NCBI GenBank assembly: GCA_036245525.1
Contig: BTPG01000001.1
Location: 180,730,736 to 180,794,735, forward strand
Source of the DNA: Semisulcospira habei
Lineage: Eukaryota; Mollusca; Gastropoda; Semisulcospiridae
Length of the DNA stretch: 64,000 nt
Direction: 5' to 3'
Below are positions 28,771 through 41,557 of the stretch, in pieces. Each line of letters starts with the position of its first letter. Within the stretch, counting starts at the first letter, position 1. The notes under the pieces are model-generated. The model worked only from the letters and a program-made list of their open reading frames with translations. It had not been told where the DNA came from and did not search any database. The translations under genes and the position numbers were made by a program.

Positions 28771-31764
28771 ACTAACTCCCCTTAACTAGCTGTTCATCAT
28801 AAAACATATATATCTCATTCATTTGATCACTTGACTGACTGATTTATTAAATCATCTCTGTGTCATTTTGTCCGTTTTCTTTCTCGTTTTAATCCCAAAA
28901 TATATGTCAGTGCTAATGTCAGCTGCTAAGAATCCTTGCAGCGAACTGCAAATGTCTGTATCAGTGCAGACAAACTGCAAAGTATGATAACACAGCAGCA
29001 AAATAAGTTCCTCTTTTGTGCAGTAGGCTACTGCTAGCAAGATAGGGTTTAATTTTAAACAAAGCATTGCATGAACTTCCAAGCGTGTTCACATTGTGCT
29101 GTGTTGGTTTTTTTCAGTGTGAAGTGTACTGTACCATCAGTGATCACTGAGACTGCATAATTGGCACTGGCAGTGATCGCACATCACAACATAACTTGTC
29201 AGTGCAACTGATTAAAATAATGTTACTGCATAAAATAATTAATCAAGTTCCGAAACTTTGCTCAGCGGCCCATGACAGTTAAAACCAAGTGGTGTGGCAT
29301 TCTTTCTCTTTTACAGCATGCAGCATGTTGCACTTCGGACATAGGTTTCGAAAATAGCGTGTGTTGTGGGTTGCGTTTTGTTTTGGTGCTGTGGTGTCGA
29401 AATAAAACGGGCAAAGCGATGGCAAAGTGAATGGAAATAAACGTGACAAACCTTTATCAAGACGTAAAAATGCACACGGCAACTTTACACGTTTACTTTT
29501 TTATGGGAAACAAATAAGCTTATGTAGAACAAATCAAAAAGAATTCGTCGGCACACCGAAATTCACAACGAATTCGCGTGAATGGTGCGTCATGTTTTCA
29601 TCACGTTATTGTTGAGTAACGATATTTGAGTTCAAGGCAGGCTTTTTGGTAATTGTTTCTCAGTTCTCTTAATATATCTAAGTGTGAAAATATTAATGCA
29701 AAAAGAAATGAAATCCTTTTAAGTGACATATAGTGCATACTACCACTGAATACAGGAACAATGAGACCCGCGTAAACTACTGATCCCCTGTGAACATGTC
29801 TGGGACACTCCTGGTTTCGTCTGCAGCCGTACTGGAAACAAAATGTGCTACAAAAAAATGTCTCCATCCTCAGGTGGTTTAAAACGAGTGCGTACTGCTT
29901 TCTAGACTTTATTTTGATATACCCAAACCTTTGTTACTCTCTAGAAAATCACTATCTCGTAAACGGCTGATCGTCTATGAAGGGCAGCTGCTAGACTATT
30001 AACCAAGTTATGATCAGATCGTCCTAGAGGCGGCATCGGAACAGCGACGTACGAAAATCTCTGACATTACAACAAAACACGTCAAGAGTTCGGTCCCCTC
30101 GTGTTGTAGACGTCACTTGTTGGTGGAACCCTGGCAGAACGTTCTTTAAATTAGTGAGTGACGTCACCCGTGACACACTTGAACGCATCGGGCGCGCGAG
30201 TGTCAAATGTCAAGATCATGCAGATGGTTAGCGATGATATCTTTTTCTCGTTAGCTGATGGTGGTACGTACACATTCGTTACTAAAACGTGTGAAAATTC
30301 CCGCGGAAGGTAATACGGGCGTGCGCTTACTGTCATGGTTTCAACTTCTGGCGAACAGAATGAGTGTACGTCAGCGACATGTTGTTCGGATTACACCACT
30401 TCTTGTTTACGTACACACAAAGTCCCCCCCCCTCCCTTCTTTTTCCCTGAATCTTTTATTCTTTATGTCTGTAAGATTTGAATGAATAAAATCCATCAAT
30501 TGCAACACTACTCTGTTATGTTGCTATGTAGCCTGGTCTCAGTAAAGCACATCATGCTGCACGTTCGAAAATGTTCAGTATGTTGTACATTCGCATAGCG
30601 GTTCATCGAGTTTGTTTTGCAATGACTGTACGTTACCAATGATGGTATTCTATGTGTAGGAAATATTTGGATAGTAAGAACAGTAAATCAAATACACAAG
30701 TAACAGCCTTCAAGTTACAAGGCGGCAAAATTTTAAAATACATCTGCTGATTTTATCTTTTTATTCCTATAGTATAAAGTTTATTTTCAAAATTAAATTT
30801 TTGTGCAAAGATGTACACAGCAATCTAAACTAATCTTTGATTTGAATCATCACTCACTTTTTTTAACCAATGATATAATATATCACAGATCCCAAGTGAG
30901 ATATTTTCTAAAATACTCATGCTCAGTAATTCAGTCCGTGACACAAGTTCAAATTATAAATGTTCCCTAGAACTTTGATTATATATTTTGGGCAGGCTGA
31001 AAATCGGAGACTATGTACGCACGATTAGGTCAGATCTAAACCGCACAGAGGAGCTGGATCTGCTTTTCTTCAGTTAGAATGCCCTCTCCGTTGATAAATA
31101 TTTGGTCTACTGGCTTGCTTTTGAAGAAGATGGTCTTGATTTACAGGGCTTGGTCTGGTCCTTATTCCCTTGCTTTTGAACAGCTGTTTAACTTCAGTTG
31201 CCTACTAAAGTCTTTCACTGGCCACATATCCCATTTGCACAGAAGGAATACCAATTATTTAGATACATCTGTCAGCACAAAGTAAAACAACTCTGAATGG
31301 ATCCAGACATGGTACCAGTTACATAAATTTAGGAGAAGTGTGAGGCTTTTCCTTTCTGAAACACTGAATAAGATGGGATGAACCACAACCCACGAAGTCT
31401 CTTCTATATGAGAGCCATAACCCGCAAAGTCCTTTCTATATGCGAGCCATCCTCGCTGTCAGGGCAGGAGTGAATCTGGGGGGAAAGGGGGACGGGAAGT
31501 GTCCCCCCCAAAAAAAAAAAAAAAAACAAACAAACAAAACAAAACCAAAAAACAAAACAAAACAAAACAAAAACACCCCTTTAAAATGCTGTAACGAAGA
31601 CACCCCCTTCCCGTTTTATATTTTGGCGAGTTTTGACACACACTCCATAACCCCCCCTCCCCCCGTTGTTCGATATTGGCCACTGGAAGCAAGGTCTAGC
31701 GTCTAGGCCAGGTTTTTACTTTTTAAAAACAATTTTTTGCAGAGAATTATTTGAAAGATCGAAA
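28771..31764. other. Non-coding stretch, no gene recognised
   Basis: There are no frames with recognisable domains. An A-rich/C-rich low-complexity patch lies at 31500-31660. Nothing else can be supported. Confidence 0.5.
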
Positions 31765-32095
31765 GATACAACTCTGGCTAACGTATTCATCCAATTCTGC
31801 AATCTACCTTTATCCAAAATTTCCAGTCAATATGACAAAAATTACGGACTCTAATGTGAGGCAACCGACTTCCTATAAACAGTCTTTTAACCCTTCAATG
31901 AGACACCCAATTTTAATATGCTCAGAGGCTCTCCTAGGCACCCCTTGAACTAAGCACTTCCCCAAGTTTCAAGCTTGCACGGGCACACATGCCGGAGATT
32001 CTCGTGTCTACACACACACACGCACGCACGCTCGCACGCACGCACACACACACAGACACACACGGCGCTTCCCGCCAAAAGTACGTTCAGCAGCG
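31765..32095. repeat. Dispersed repeat containing a CA-rich core, copy 1
   Basis: It shares ordered blocks with 59455-59830. These are CATCCAAT, ATTACGGACTC-AATG, CAACCGACTT-CTATAA, CTCGTGTCTACACACAC, then CGGCG-TTCCCGCCAAA-GTACGTT and GGTTAGC. The CA core is short and interrupted here but long in the other copy. Family unknown. Confidence 0.7.
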
Positions 32096-32586
32096 AGGTT
32101 AGCTTAAATAGACATTTTTATGAAGAATTGGGAAACTGACCCTTCCAGAATCTACCTGTGGACACCCTTTATTAAAGATACCTTGTGCAGCTGCTTCCCC
32201 TCGGGGCTACAGCAGAGTGGAAAGACGATGATGTCAATCATGACCAAGTGAAGTCCCCCATCTACCCTCCCCACCCCGAGTCGCTACAGAGTACTCTACT
32301 GTGGCTTAGACAGGGATCATTAAAAACAGGCTGTCGGGTCACGATAACTGTTTTCTACTCAACATGCCTTATCAGAGCCCAAGACAAGGGGTGCGAGAGA
32401 TGGATTATCAAAGAATTTGACATCCTTAAGAATACAATCCCGCCTGTCACTACCACTAGAGCAGGAACCCCATGACCAGCCGGCCGTCACTCCAGTGATC
32501 TGTGAACACAGTGACTTCCTACCCACGGACACTCAGCAGTCACCGCCTCTCCCATCCCCCGCAGGGGACCTTGCCAATCTCACCTG

Positions 32587-34340
32587 TTGATCCCGCCCCT
32601 AAAGCCCCTCCCCCCCACCCCCTTGAATAGCTGCTCGAAAGGTGATAGTGATCCCGACCGTGTCCTCAGGGATACATCACACACACAGGGCCAGACCACG
32701 CCCACCTGCCTCTCATCCACTGTCAGCAATCACCTTCAACCATCCTCGGAGAAAACAAGCGCAGGTGTCCAGTCTGCCTTTCTCCACGCCCCATCTGCTT
32801 CATCATCCCTCCCCCTCCCGCTTGCGCGGCTAGCAGTCCCTCCAGCCTTACCAAAAATGTGTCTGATGCAACACCAACTTGCAATAACCATGACCGTCAT
32901 GAAAAGTCTGTCATCTGAACTGGACACAGTAAGACCTGAGCTAGCAAGTGTCAAACGACAGAATGCGACTCTACAACGAGAGCAGTGCTTCCTTGACAGT
33001 AGGACCAGAGACAATGAGGCCAAAATGAAAAATGGTCTCAGTGTTGTGGAGAAGAACGTCAAAGAGGTCGAGCAGTCGACAAGTTCTGACCTTGAGGAGC
33101 TTGCAAAAGAACAAGGAGCCCTCGGTAAGCAGGCGTCAAAACTTGTGGTCACCAGAGACAATCTGAGTACTACGTTAGGAAGTCTAAAAACACAAGTTGA
33201 AGGCCTCAGTCATCCGTCGCTCGCCCAGAACCCAAACCTGCCCGCGCCCCCAAACCCACCCACCACATTGAACCCCAAGACACCCCAGCGACAACACCCC
33301 CAGCCCCTGTCAGGCGGACTGTCTTCCACACACGTCAAAAAGAGACAGTTCAGCCTCACCTGGTGAGGTCATCACTGTGTCTACGGAGAATCGTTTTACT
33401 CCCCTGGACCCACCGCCAGGTGAAACCTCGTCCTAGGACCCCGACATGGGACGTGACAAAGCCGTGTCACACTCTCAGTCACCAACCGTACACAGTGATA
33501 TGACTACCAGGCGACCACCACCCTACGAACAACTCTGCCAGAAACATGTGAATCCACAATCCAATGCTCTTCTACTAGGAGACTCAGTCATCAGGTACAT
33601 CGACGAGAGCATGTCATCAAATGACTTCACCGTTCAGAACATGGTGGTGTCAGGCCTGTCAGTAAACGACCTCATCTAGTGTCTTGAGACCCGCCAGCCT
33701 GTCAGACATGTTTGCCATGACACTTTCCATGTTGGCATCAACAACTGCCGCAACATGAGCGCGCCAGTGTCCAGCAACACATGGCTTCAACTCATCGACC
33801 TGCTGGCTACCAAGTTACCGCAGGCCACCCTACAAGCATCCACCATCATGCCACCCTTTGGTCAACGCTACCCCCTGTTTGCAGCCGCCGCCAAGTCCAA
33901 CGACAACCTCCATGTGGCCTGCAGGCAGGCGGATGTTGCCATCGTGGACCACACCGCCACCTTCTTGACCAGGAACCTCGTCCCCCGCCAGGCCCTCTGC
34001 CGGGATGGAGACCATAAGCACCCCAGCGCTGAGGGCACCAAGCGTCTGGCCCTCAACATTCGATACGGGGAATACCGGCCTCCTCCACCACCACGTGGCC
34101 AGGATTTTCCGGCAACCTTCAGGGAAGTGAACGGCCGTCAAAACTGTGACCAGCAGTCGCACCAGTCTGACAGGTCAGATGGGCGTGGCCGCTACCTCAG
34201 TCACGACCATGGCAGATCGGAGATGTCAGCCCACCATAGCCAAGCCGCACCTCGCCAAGTGGTGCAGTCCACCATGAACCAGCCCCAGGGCAACGTAGTG
34301 TCCGCCCTCACGTGTCCCAAGCATGGTCTTTGCTAAGGTT
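32587..34340 (+). pseudogene. LINE ORF1: coiled coil plus SGNH-type esterase, broken
   Basis: The first frame (32587-33366) is Pro/Ser-rich and then enters a charged, probable coiled-coil region (ELDTVRPELASVKRQNATLQ and onward). A second frame from 33446 carries the SGNH esterase blocks: Ser in LLLGDSVIRYI, the HVGINNC block, TIMPPFGQRYPLF, and the DHKHPSAEGT block with the catalytic Asp-His. A TAG at 33677-33679 interrupts it in frame. Esterase-bearing ORF1 proteins are established for CR1/L2-type LINEs, where they may act with lipids or RNA-protein particles. The Gln-rich tail ends near 34336. Confidence 0.78.
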
Positions 34341-35771
34341 TCAGCAGGCTGACTTCCCGCCCCTGGCTCCTCCGGGACCGGGGTCTGCTGCTCCTACGGC
34401 CCAGCCTCGCCGCTAACGCCTGGAACCGCGCAGGCACAGCGAGTGAAGACATCTTTCAACTTCCAGATCATGTAGTGCGACAGATCGCACAGATCATTTA
34501 CTCCATGAGGCCCCGCGCGTATTATAGGAATATCAGATTGTATACCCAAAATCACCCGAGGCGTGCCGCATGTCGTATGCGGAACGTTCCGGGTGACTTA
34601 ACATGACGGCGCCGGAATAACTGTACATAACTTTCGACGGAATAACAGTCCATAACACTGACCTCCTTGTGCATGCAACCACCGGTACTTTATACAGTAA
34701 CAGTGACTGCATGTGCGATAAGGTTAACCATGACTTAATTATTTGACTTGAGGGTGATCTTATCGAGTGCTGTATGTCATTCGGCTTATTCTGAACAGTA
34801 AGTGGCCGTTTTAGTCCTCTTGTTTGATTCACAGCATATCTGTGTTTGTATGACTTAACTCTTTTGTAACTCATAGTCTGTGGCATTGACACAAAGGCTT
34901 CTCCTTCAGGTGAGGAATATAAACGTGACACTGCGGTCTTTTCTTGACGATCGGCCACTCATCCAACTGACGTGTGTTTGCTCAAATGAACTGTGGATGG
35001 CTTCACTTTGTAGTGCTTTTCACTTGGACGTCGACATAATCCCTAGTGAACTGCTCCACGTGAGTACTGCTGACACTTTCTGGTGCTTGCGCGCATATTA
35101 ATCTCAAGCCTACAGTGGAGATGCCAAATTAATGCTTGCTAGAGGGACTGTTGTGATAGGATAACTGTCGATTCTTGCGTCTTGTGTCTATGTGCTTAGC
35201 TCGAGCGTGCGACTCAATCAGGGATAAGTGTTATCCCATCTACAGGGCGATTTGTCTATATTGTCCGACAATATACACAGACCGCCTTGTAATTGGGTTT
35301 TTAATACCCGGATCAGATCAGTGCATCATACACACGAACTATTTCTGCGTGCGTGCTCAATAGCCGTATACTGATAATCGTGTCAAAGGACTCTAAGGGA
35401 CTGTGGTAACCGCGAACCCGTCTATTAATCGAAGCCGATTGACGAACGCTTTGTATTATGAGTCACCTGTGTCTCTTCGTTAAACTTAGTGACACTTTGG
35501 CGTCATAGCCTAAGAGCGGTGAATCTTTTGAAACCGTTACCGTACGAGTGTTTTGTTACTGAACGCGTGTGATTTTTCTTCTTCTTTTTTATATACGCAA
35601 TACGTGTGTGCTTTTATTATACGCTAAGCTTGGAATACACGAGTTTTCTATTTTGCAACATACGCTTTTATTTTTTTTTTTAGCTTTTCTTCATTTGTTT
35701 TATTTTTGCATACTTGTTATCACATTGTATTACTATTTTGTTGTTCCTCCCTTTAAAGGCTGTCTTTCACT
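34341..35771. other. Inter-ORF spacer of LINE copy 1
   Basis: About 1.4 kb without a supported gene separates ORF1 from ORF2. It contains an imperfect hairpin near 34545-34600 built on TCACCCGAGGCGTGCCGCAT and its partner GCGGAACGTTCCGGGTGA. T-rich sequence precedes the ORF2 start. Copy 2 has a spacer of similar size but different content. Confidence 0.5.
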
Positions 35772-36352
35772 ATGCCAAAAAGTAGCAAAAATATCGATAT
35801 ATTAAATATTGGCCATCTTAATGTATATCCCCTTTGTCACAAAATACTAGATATAAATGTTCTCCTAAACCAGTCTTCACCATTTCACATGTTTGGATTT
35901 ACGGAATCTCGCCTAACAGCAAATATTAGTGACCGTGTCATATCCGTACAAAACTATTTCATTCTTAGACGAGATGCGTCTATCCCCGGTCATACTGGTC
36001 TAGCAGTATAAATACACAATTTTTTCAAAATGTTTGTAACGAGGCGATGTGATTTTAAACTCTCTAACATTGAGTGCATGTGGTTAGAAATAAGGTCGAT
36101 CAATTTATCTCCTATTTTGATAGGTTTTGTGTACAGAAACCCACCCGCCACAGCTTCGTGGCAGGATGACTTTGTAGAAAAGATGGCTACGGTTTTACGG
36201 AGCAAAGGTGATATACATATTTTGGGTGACTTTAACGTTGATTTACAAAAGCAAGGCCATTCTTCATGGAGTTCCATATTAAATTTTCTAGGGTTGAAAC
36301 AGCCTGTCCAGTCACCAACGCGAGTGACTTCGTCATCTTCTACACTGATAGA

Positions 36353-36353
<1 letters not shown>

Positions 36354-36443
<90 letters not shown>
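36354..36443. repeat. (AT)n microsatellite inside a LINE endonuclease
   Basis: About 45 AT units follow the codons for Asp-His and replace the conserved Ile-Tyr-Thr-Asn. The likely seed is the natural CATATATATAC sequence encoding His-Ile-Tyr-Thr. Confidence 0.97.
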
Positions 36444-36445
<2 letters not shown>

Positions 36446-37196
36446 ACAATTGTCAATGTTGTACAAAATGTTCATGTACCTAATATTTCCATTAGTGATC
36501 ACTTTCCAGTTTGCTTTTCATTGTCTGCTCGATTACCGAAACAACCAGCTAAAGGACACACTACTATCATTTTTAGATCCTTTAAAAAATTCGATCAAGC
36601 TGCGTTTTTACATAACCTGTCTCAAGTGCCATTCGATGACGTTTATAATTTCAATGACCCTATTGAGGCTCTGACCCGCTGGAATGAGCTGTTTCTCGCT
36701 GTTCTGGATACACACGCCCCTAAGCGTACCAAACTTGTCAAATACCTTATTATGCCAGAATGGCTCTCGGATGAAATTAAACAAGCGATGGCAGTTAGAG
36801 ACATGTTTAAAAAAGCAAAGAAATTTGATGAGTAAAAAAAACAGAGAAACTATGTCAAATCTTTAGTTCGTAAGCCCAAAGACAAAATGCTGAACGTGTC
36901 ATTACCGGCGGAAAGGACATCCGTTCAGTCTGGCAAGTGATAAACAATTTCACCAAAGGTCACAGTAAATGGTCGCCTAATTATCCACCCGATCTCACTG
37001 CAGATGCGTTTAACGCTCATTTCCTAACTGTTGCTAATACTCTGGCACAGACCAATACCAATGACTCTGACAACTACACATGCTCGGATCAACTGCGTCA
37101 CTATAGTCAGCAGAGAGCGGGTCACACATTTTCTGTGCCTCTTATGAGTATTCTGGATGTTGGTAAATCTATCTCTAGTTTAAAAAACAAATAATC

Positions 37197-37960
37197 TACC
37201 GGCCTCAGTAGCGCAGTGGTTAGCGTGTCGGCCGAGTCAAGCAGGATTTTTCCTACCTGGGTCGGCTCCTACCCAGAGCGGGTGTGCTATGGTCCCAAAG
37301 GCAGCCGAGACTCACCCACTTCACGGGTGCGACTTTGGGGGTGTTACCCGGGTACATCGCAAGGTGTGAATGATTACACGGCTGGCACCGCAGGTGTCCG
37401 CAGTTCCCGGGCCTGGTTAACACCAGGATATTTATGACAGGAAGCGTGGAATGCGGCCCTGTCACGCAGTCCCCATCTTCATCCTCATCATCATGCAAAA
37501 TGAAAAATCGCTGGTCCAGGTTTCTGATCCCTCAAGTCTCCGTCTCCATGGTGACCTCATCCCAGTCCTCCAGGAGCCCTAGGTGCGCGGTTGTCTTCGG
37601 CCAGACCTGCTGCTGTGCGTGGAAGGACGTAGTGGTTGACTCGCCACCTCTGGGGGGAGCTCCCACTCGTCGACTCCGCGACTAGCAATGTCGTAAGTAG
37701 GGGGAATAGTAGGTGTGGTCACCTGAAGGCCACACTGAACACCACCGAAGTGACTCGGCAGCAGTGCGGAGTTTCCTCCGGAGGGAGTCCCTTACTATCT
37801 GCCATATATATAGCGGCAGGGCCGGGAGTCTGGCTGGAACAACCAGCGGGCCTGGGTGAGCACACTGGGGTTGACGGGGATGAGCGGCGTGAGAGAAAGA
37901 CCTCTGAGGTCGACAAAGAAAAATTGGAGTAGCAAAAAAAAAAAAAAAAAAAAAATCTTG
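37197..37960 (+). mobile_element. Long tRNA-derived SINE inserted in the LINE RT
   Basis: The head GGCCTCAGTAGCGCAGTGGT matches a tRNA-like A box (TAGCGCAGTGGTTAGCG), with a degenerate B box nearby. The body is GC-rich with no coding frame. The tail is a run of about 21 A at 37936-37956. The RT reading resumes immediately after it. Flanking similarity (AATAATCT versus AAAAATCT) hints at a short target duplication, which is uncertain because of the A run. Confidence 0.75.
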
Positions 37961-39973
37961 CGGTCCAGACGGCATCAGTGGTCAGTTCTTGAAATTATCT
38001 CTGTCATTCATCGTTGAGTCACTGACATTCATCTACAATCTAGCCATTAGACATAATGTATTTCCTAACGAATTAAAAAGGGCTAAGGTGATTCCTCTTC
38101 GCAAAATCAAAGACTTAAACAATTTAAATGAATACAGACCTATATCCATTTTATCAACAATTTCGAAACCACTCGAAAGACATGTACATACTCATCTCTT
38201 AAATTTCCTTGAACAAAACATCTGATAAGTGTTGCACAATCAAGTTTTCGACCTCTACATTCCTGCCAGACTCTACCAAATCACATTAATGATAAATGGC
38301 TCTCTGCCATTAATGACAACAAAGTATCAGGCGCAATCTTTCTATACCGTATTAAGGCATTCGATCTTGTCGATTGCATCCTCCTGAAAAAAACTACCAC
38401 TTTATCACATTAACTCGAATACTGTTTCCCTCTTGTCTTCATATCTCAAAAACAGAACACAGAAAGTGGTAGAAATGGCAAATTTTTATCAAACAGTGTA
38501 GTGACTGTGGTGTTCCACAGGGATCTATTCTAGGGCCTTTATTGTTATATTATTTATTAATGATCTGCCACTGTGCATATCTCACCCAGAGGCTAACTGT
38601 GATCTGTTCGATAATGACGCAACCGTACACACATCTAACAATGAGCTAGCGAACATCAATGAGGTACTACAGCAAAGCCTAGGTGAAGTAGCTGACTGGT
38701 GCATTAATAATCACATGATAATTAGCATTCCAAAGACAAAGAGCATGTTAGCCAAAACACTCCAGAAACACCAGCGCGGCCTACCGACTTTAACACTTAC
38801 CTTAGATAGCCAACCTATAGAACAAGTAACTAAGCATCGCTTGCTGGGCATAACAGTAGACAACCAGTTAAACTGGGAACCTCATGTTGATAATGTATGC
38901 AAAACTTTGTACAAAAACCTGTTCCTTTTGTCTAAGGTCAGCGTATAGTTAATCCTGACGTGTGTAAACTTTTCTTCCACGGCATATCAAAACGCACTCT
39001 TATTACAGTTCCACTGTCTGGGACGGTTGCAGCGAAGATCATATGAAAAAAGTAAATTCTTTATATCGTCGAGGTGTTAAACTCATACTTCCTGGACCCG
39101 CCCCCACAGACCCAAAAATCAAATCTCTTAAATTGCCAATGACACGTTCAAACAAACAATTCGAATTTAATCGGTGTGTATTAATGTACAAGATTCTACA
39201 CGAGAGAGCCCCACTCCATTTGCGAACTCTGTTTTCAGATAATCATAGACAGAACACGCGAAACAGGTCGCTCCACCTACCAAGAACAAGACTAGATTAT
39301 ATGTAAAACTAGCCTGGTGCAAAAGCATGGAATAATGTACCCCATCATCTTAAGTCTATTTCTAAATTTAGTATTTTTAAGGATCACCTTCATCGTTTTT
39401 TTACTTCTAAACCAATACCACGATTCAATTCTCCTCTGTTTGATGCTGTACTCTCAGAGACATGTTCTAATTACAAGATGACCTCAGCTTATGTCGCTGT
39501 TTATGTATATATGTTTGTTTGTTTTTGTTTGTTGTTGTTTTTTATTTATTTTTTAAATGTTTTTGCGTACTCTTGAATGTTCTTGACACTATGTTTGTTT
39601 GTTGTTGTTTTTTTTTTAATTTTTAATTTAAATATTTTACTCTGTTGCTCGATGTATATGTATGTGTGTAGAGTAGCAGGACAGTTTGTAAGCATCATCA
39701 TCATCTGCTCTGTGTGTGTGTGTGTCCGTCCGTGTCTGTGTTTGTGTGTGTTGTTTCTGCTGGGGTGGGGAGCTGGGAAGGTGGTACTGAAGCGGGAACA
39801 AAGAATGAACAGCTTGGAATAATTACTGCAATCCTGTGCATTATTGTCAAACAAACGCTGAAACAAGAAAGTATGAGTCTCTATAACGGCGTTTAATGAC
39901 ATGGTCGGAACACACGAAAACAATACCTGCATGTATCAATCAAGTAACGCTATATCGGCACCTTCCACGCATG

Positions 39974-40040
<67 letters not shown>
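39974..40040. repeat. (CA)n microsatellite
   Basis: Uninterrupted CA units followed by CGCA-rich sequence to about 40110. Open frames across it are artefacts. Confidence 0.97.
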
Positions 40041-40046
<6 letters not shown>

Positions 40047-40426
40047 GGAGCGCACGCACGCGCAAGCATACACGCGCTCGCGCAAGCACTGACGCAAGTA
40101 CACGTGACACGCGCATGCATGTAAGGGCCGGACGGTCTGAATACATACCACCAGGTCATAGAGTCCTGTCATGCTAGATCTAGCTCGAGTCGCCCTTCTT
40201 CTGCCTTGTTCTTTCTGCTTTTTATAACTCTGTTCTGATAGTGAGCTCAGATTCTCCCAGGGCGAGCCTGTGAGGCCGCATGCACACACTGGTTTTAAGT
40301 ACCAATTATGCAAACCGGCCTTCAGGTAGCCACAACAACTCGCCATCATCGCCATCTCCCTGACTGTCTACAGTTTACCCATGAGCGATACAAACTATGA
40401 TACCGTAGATTTTAGCCGGAGCTTAC

Positions 40427-40573
40427 CTGTGAGTTTGTCGGTGGAAGCAGAAAGGTGGGCAGGAAGCGAGCGTGACAGCCCGGGTGTGTCGCAGACAGGA
40501 GCGGACCCACCACTAGCACCGTCACCGTCACCAGCAGCACCAGCCACACTCGCCTCATTGCGCCGCCACCCAT
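40427..40573 (-). CDS. Possible first coding exon of a host secreted or type II membrane protein
   Basis: An ATG at 40573 in a strong Kozak context (GACATGG) opens 49 codons. They end exactly at a consensus 5' splice donor, CAG|GTAAGC, at 40427/40426. The protein begins MGGGAMRRVWLVLLVTVTVL and continues VVGPLLSATHPGC. That is a basic n-region, an 18-20 residue hydrophobic core and a plausible signal cleavage or membrane anchor. The region upstream on the minus strand (40574-41460) is GC- and CpG-rich, as expected of a promoter. I could not find the next exon in the repeat-filled DNA to the left. A chance open frame is possible, but a hydrophobic core followed by a perfect donor is suggestive. 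Confidence 0.45.
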
Positions 40574-41460
40574 GTCGTCCCGTCACGCTCCACTAACACG
40601 GCACGTGCACACCCGTGGCCACACAGCGGTCCTCTCAGTCTTGACGGTCAGCGCGAGGTCACTGTATTTCGAAGCTATGAATGTCGTACCCGACGCTTGC
40701 TTTCTGGCAAACAAGGCGGAAGGTCTTCGAGCGAGGGAGAGGGAATGTCGGGCAGTTAGTTGCGGTGTCAACCAGTATCGCCTAACGTGGTTAGTCTTCA
40801 CAGGCCACGTACTCTGAATCCTTGAAATAAAAGAGTCGTGCTGCCGATGGCTGGTTCATTCAGCTTGGCTTGGTAGCGGAGCGAGGCTGGATGTCAAGAG
40901 CGGCCAAATAGAGCCATGGAGTCTTTGAAAGCCGACAAATACTCGACCAGTTGCGAGAGGTGTCTTATAGAGGAAGTGGAGAGAGGTGGAAAAGTTAAAT
41001 GTCGGTATCACATTTCCTGACTGACTTCGGTGCTTCAGTTTGCCGGTAGCGTCGCGGCTTCGTGACGGCCTGTGTGTGTAGACGGCGCTGTTGTTGACAC
41101 AGTGAGCCGGGTGGCAGGCGGGCCTTCCTGCTAGAGCGGCGTGTGGGCGGAGGGGGGTGGGGTGGAGAACCGTCTGGTCAGAAGGTCAGCACTCAAGTCA
41201 TCACTCGCACAACACGACACTGGAGCACCAACGGGGGCGGGAAGCGCGCAGGAGACGCCGAGTGTTAGTACACTGCGGTGGTGGGGTGGGAATGAGGGTG
41301 AGAATGGGCGGGTGGGGGGAGGGGGTTCGTAACGTAAGTAGCTGTGTGTGGTGTCAGTGGGTGGAGCAACATAATCAGTTTTGTGTGTGGTGGTGTGTAC
41401 TGTACCAGTGGTCAGGCCGCGGCTGTCCCACGTTACTGTAGCCTGCTGTGGACACAGCCA
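40574..41460 (-). promoter_or_regulatory. GC/CpG-rich region upstream of the possible exon
   Basis: The base composition is unlike the A/T-rich surroundings, with many CG dinucleotides. There is no supported coding frame on either strand. A role as a promoter and 5' UTR region for the exon at 40427-40573 is inferred only from position. Confidence 0.3.
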
Positions 41461-41502
41461 TCGTGAGCGCGCACGCACGCACGCATAGCCCCCACACTCT
41501 CT

Positions 41503-41512
<10 letters not shown>

Positions 41513-41554
<42 letters not shown>
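41513..41554. repeat. (GA)n microsatellite
   Basis: A GA run that directly follows the 3' end of the minus-strand LINE copy 3. Confidence 0.97.

Positions 41555-41557
<3 letters not shown>

Larger units (their letters stand above)
35772..39480 (+). pseudogene. LINE ORF2: APE endonuclease and reverse transcriptase, broken (copy 1)
   Basis: The start is MPKSSKNIDILNIGHLNV. Endonuclease landmarks are GHLNV (Asn), FGFTESRL (Glu), GFVYRNPP, HILGDFNVDL and SSTLIDHIY. The (AT)n tract at 36354-36443 lies directly in the DHIYT codons and shifts the frame. The RT region resumes with ISDHFPVCFSL and APKRTKLVKY. It is split by a SINE after LKNK (37194) and resumes at CGPDGISGQFLKLS (37966). The YADD site reads FDND near 38610. 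C-terminal landmarks NSLYRRGVKL and VLMYKILHERAP are present. Non-functional. Confidence 0.85.
32140..39710 (+). mobile_element. CR1-like LINE with esterase-type ORF1, copy 1 (degraded, near full length)
   Basis: The element contains an ORF1 region (32587-34340), a long inter-ORF spacer of about 1.4 kb and an ORF2 (35772-39480) with endonuclease and RT. The 3' UTR runs to about 39710; its AGAGTAGCAGGACAGTTTGTAAG block matches the minus-strand copy near 41600. The 5' limit is approximate. A SINE (37197-37960) and an (AT)n expansion interrupt it. The RT catalytic site is mutated to FDND. Confidence 0.82.

Noticed and set aside
28771..31764. Host exons among the short frames here
   Set aside because: None combined a plausible start, protein-like composition and convincing splice sites.
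32736..33161. Minus-strand Ser-rich frame of 141 codons
   Set aside because: Antisense to the coiled-coil part of LINE ORF1, with low-complexity composition.
37434..37932. Open frames within 37200-37960
   Set aside because: They lie in the tRNA-derived SINE body and show no protein features.
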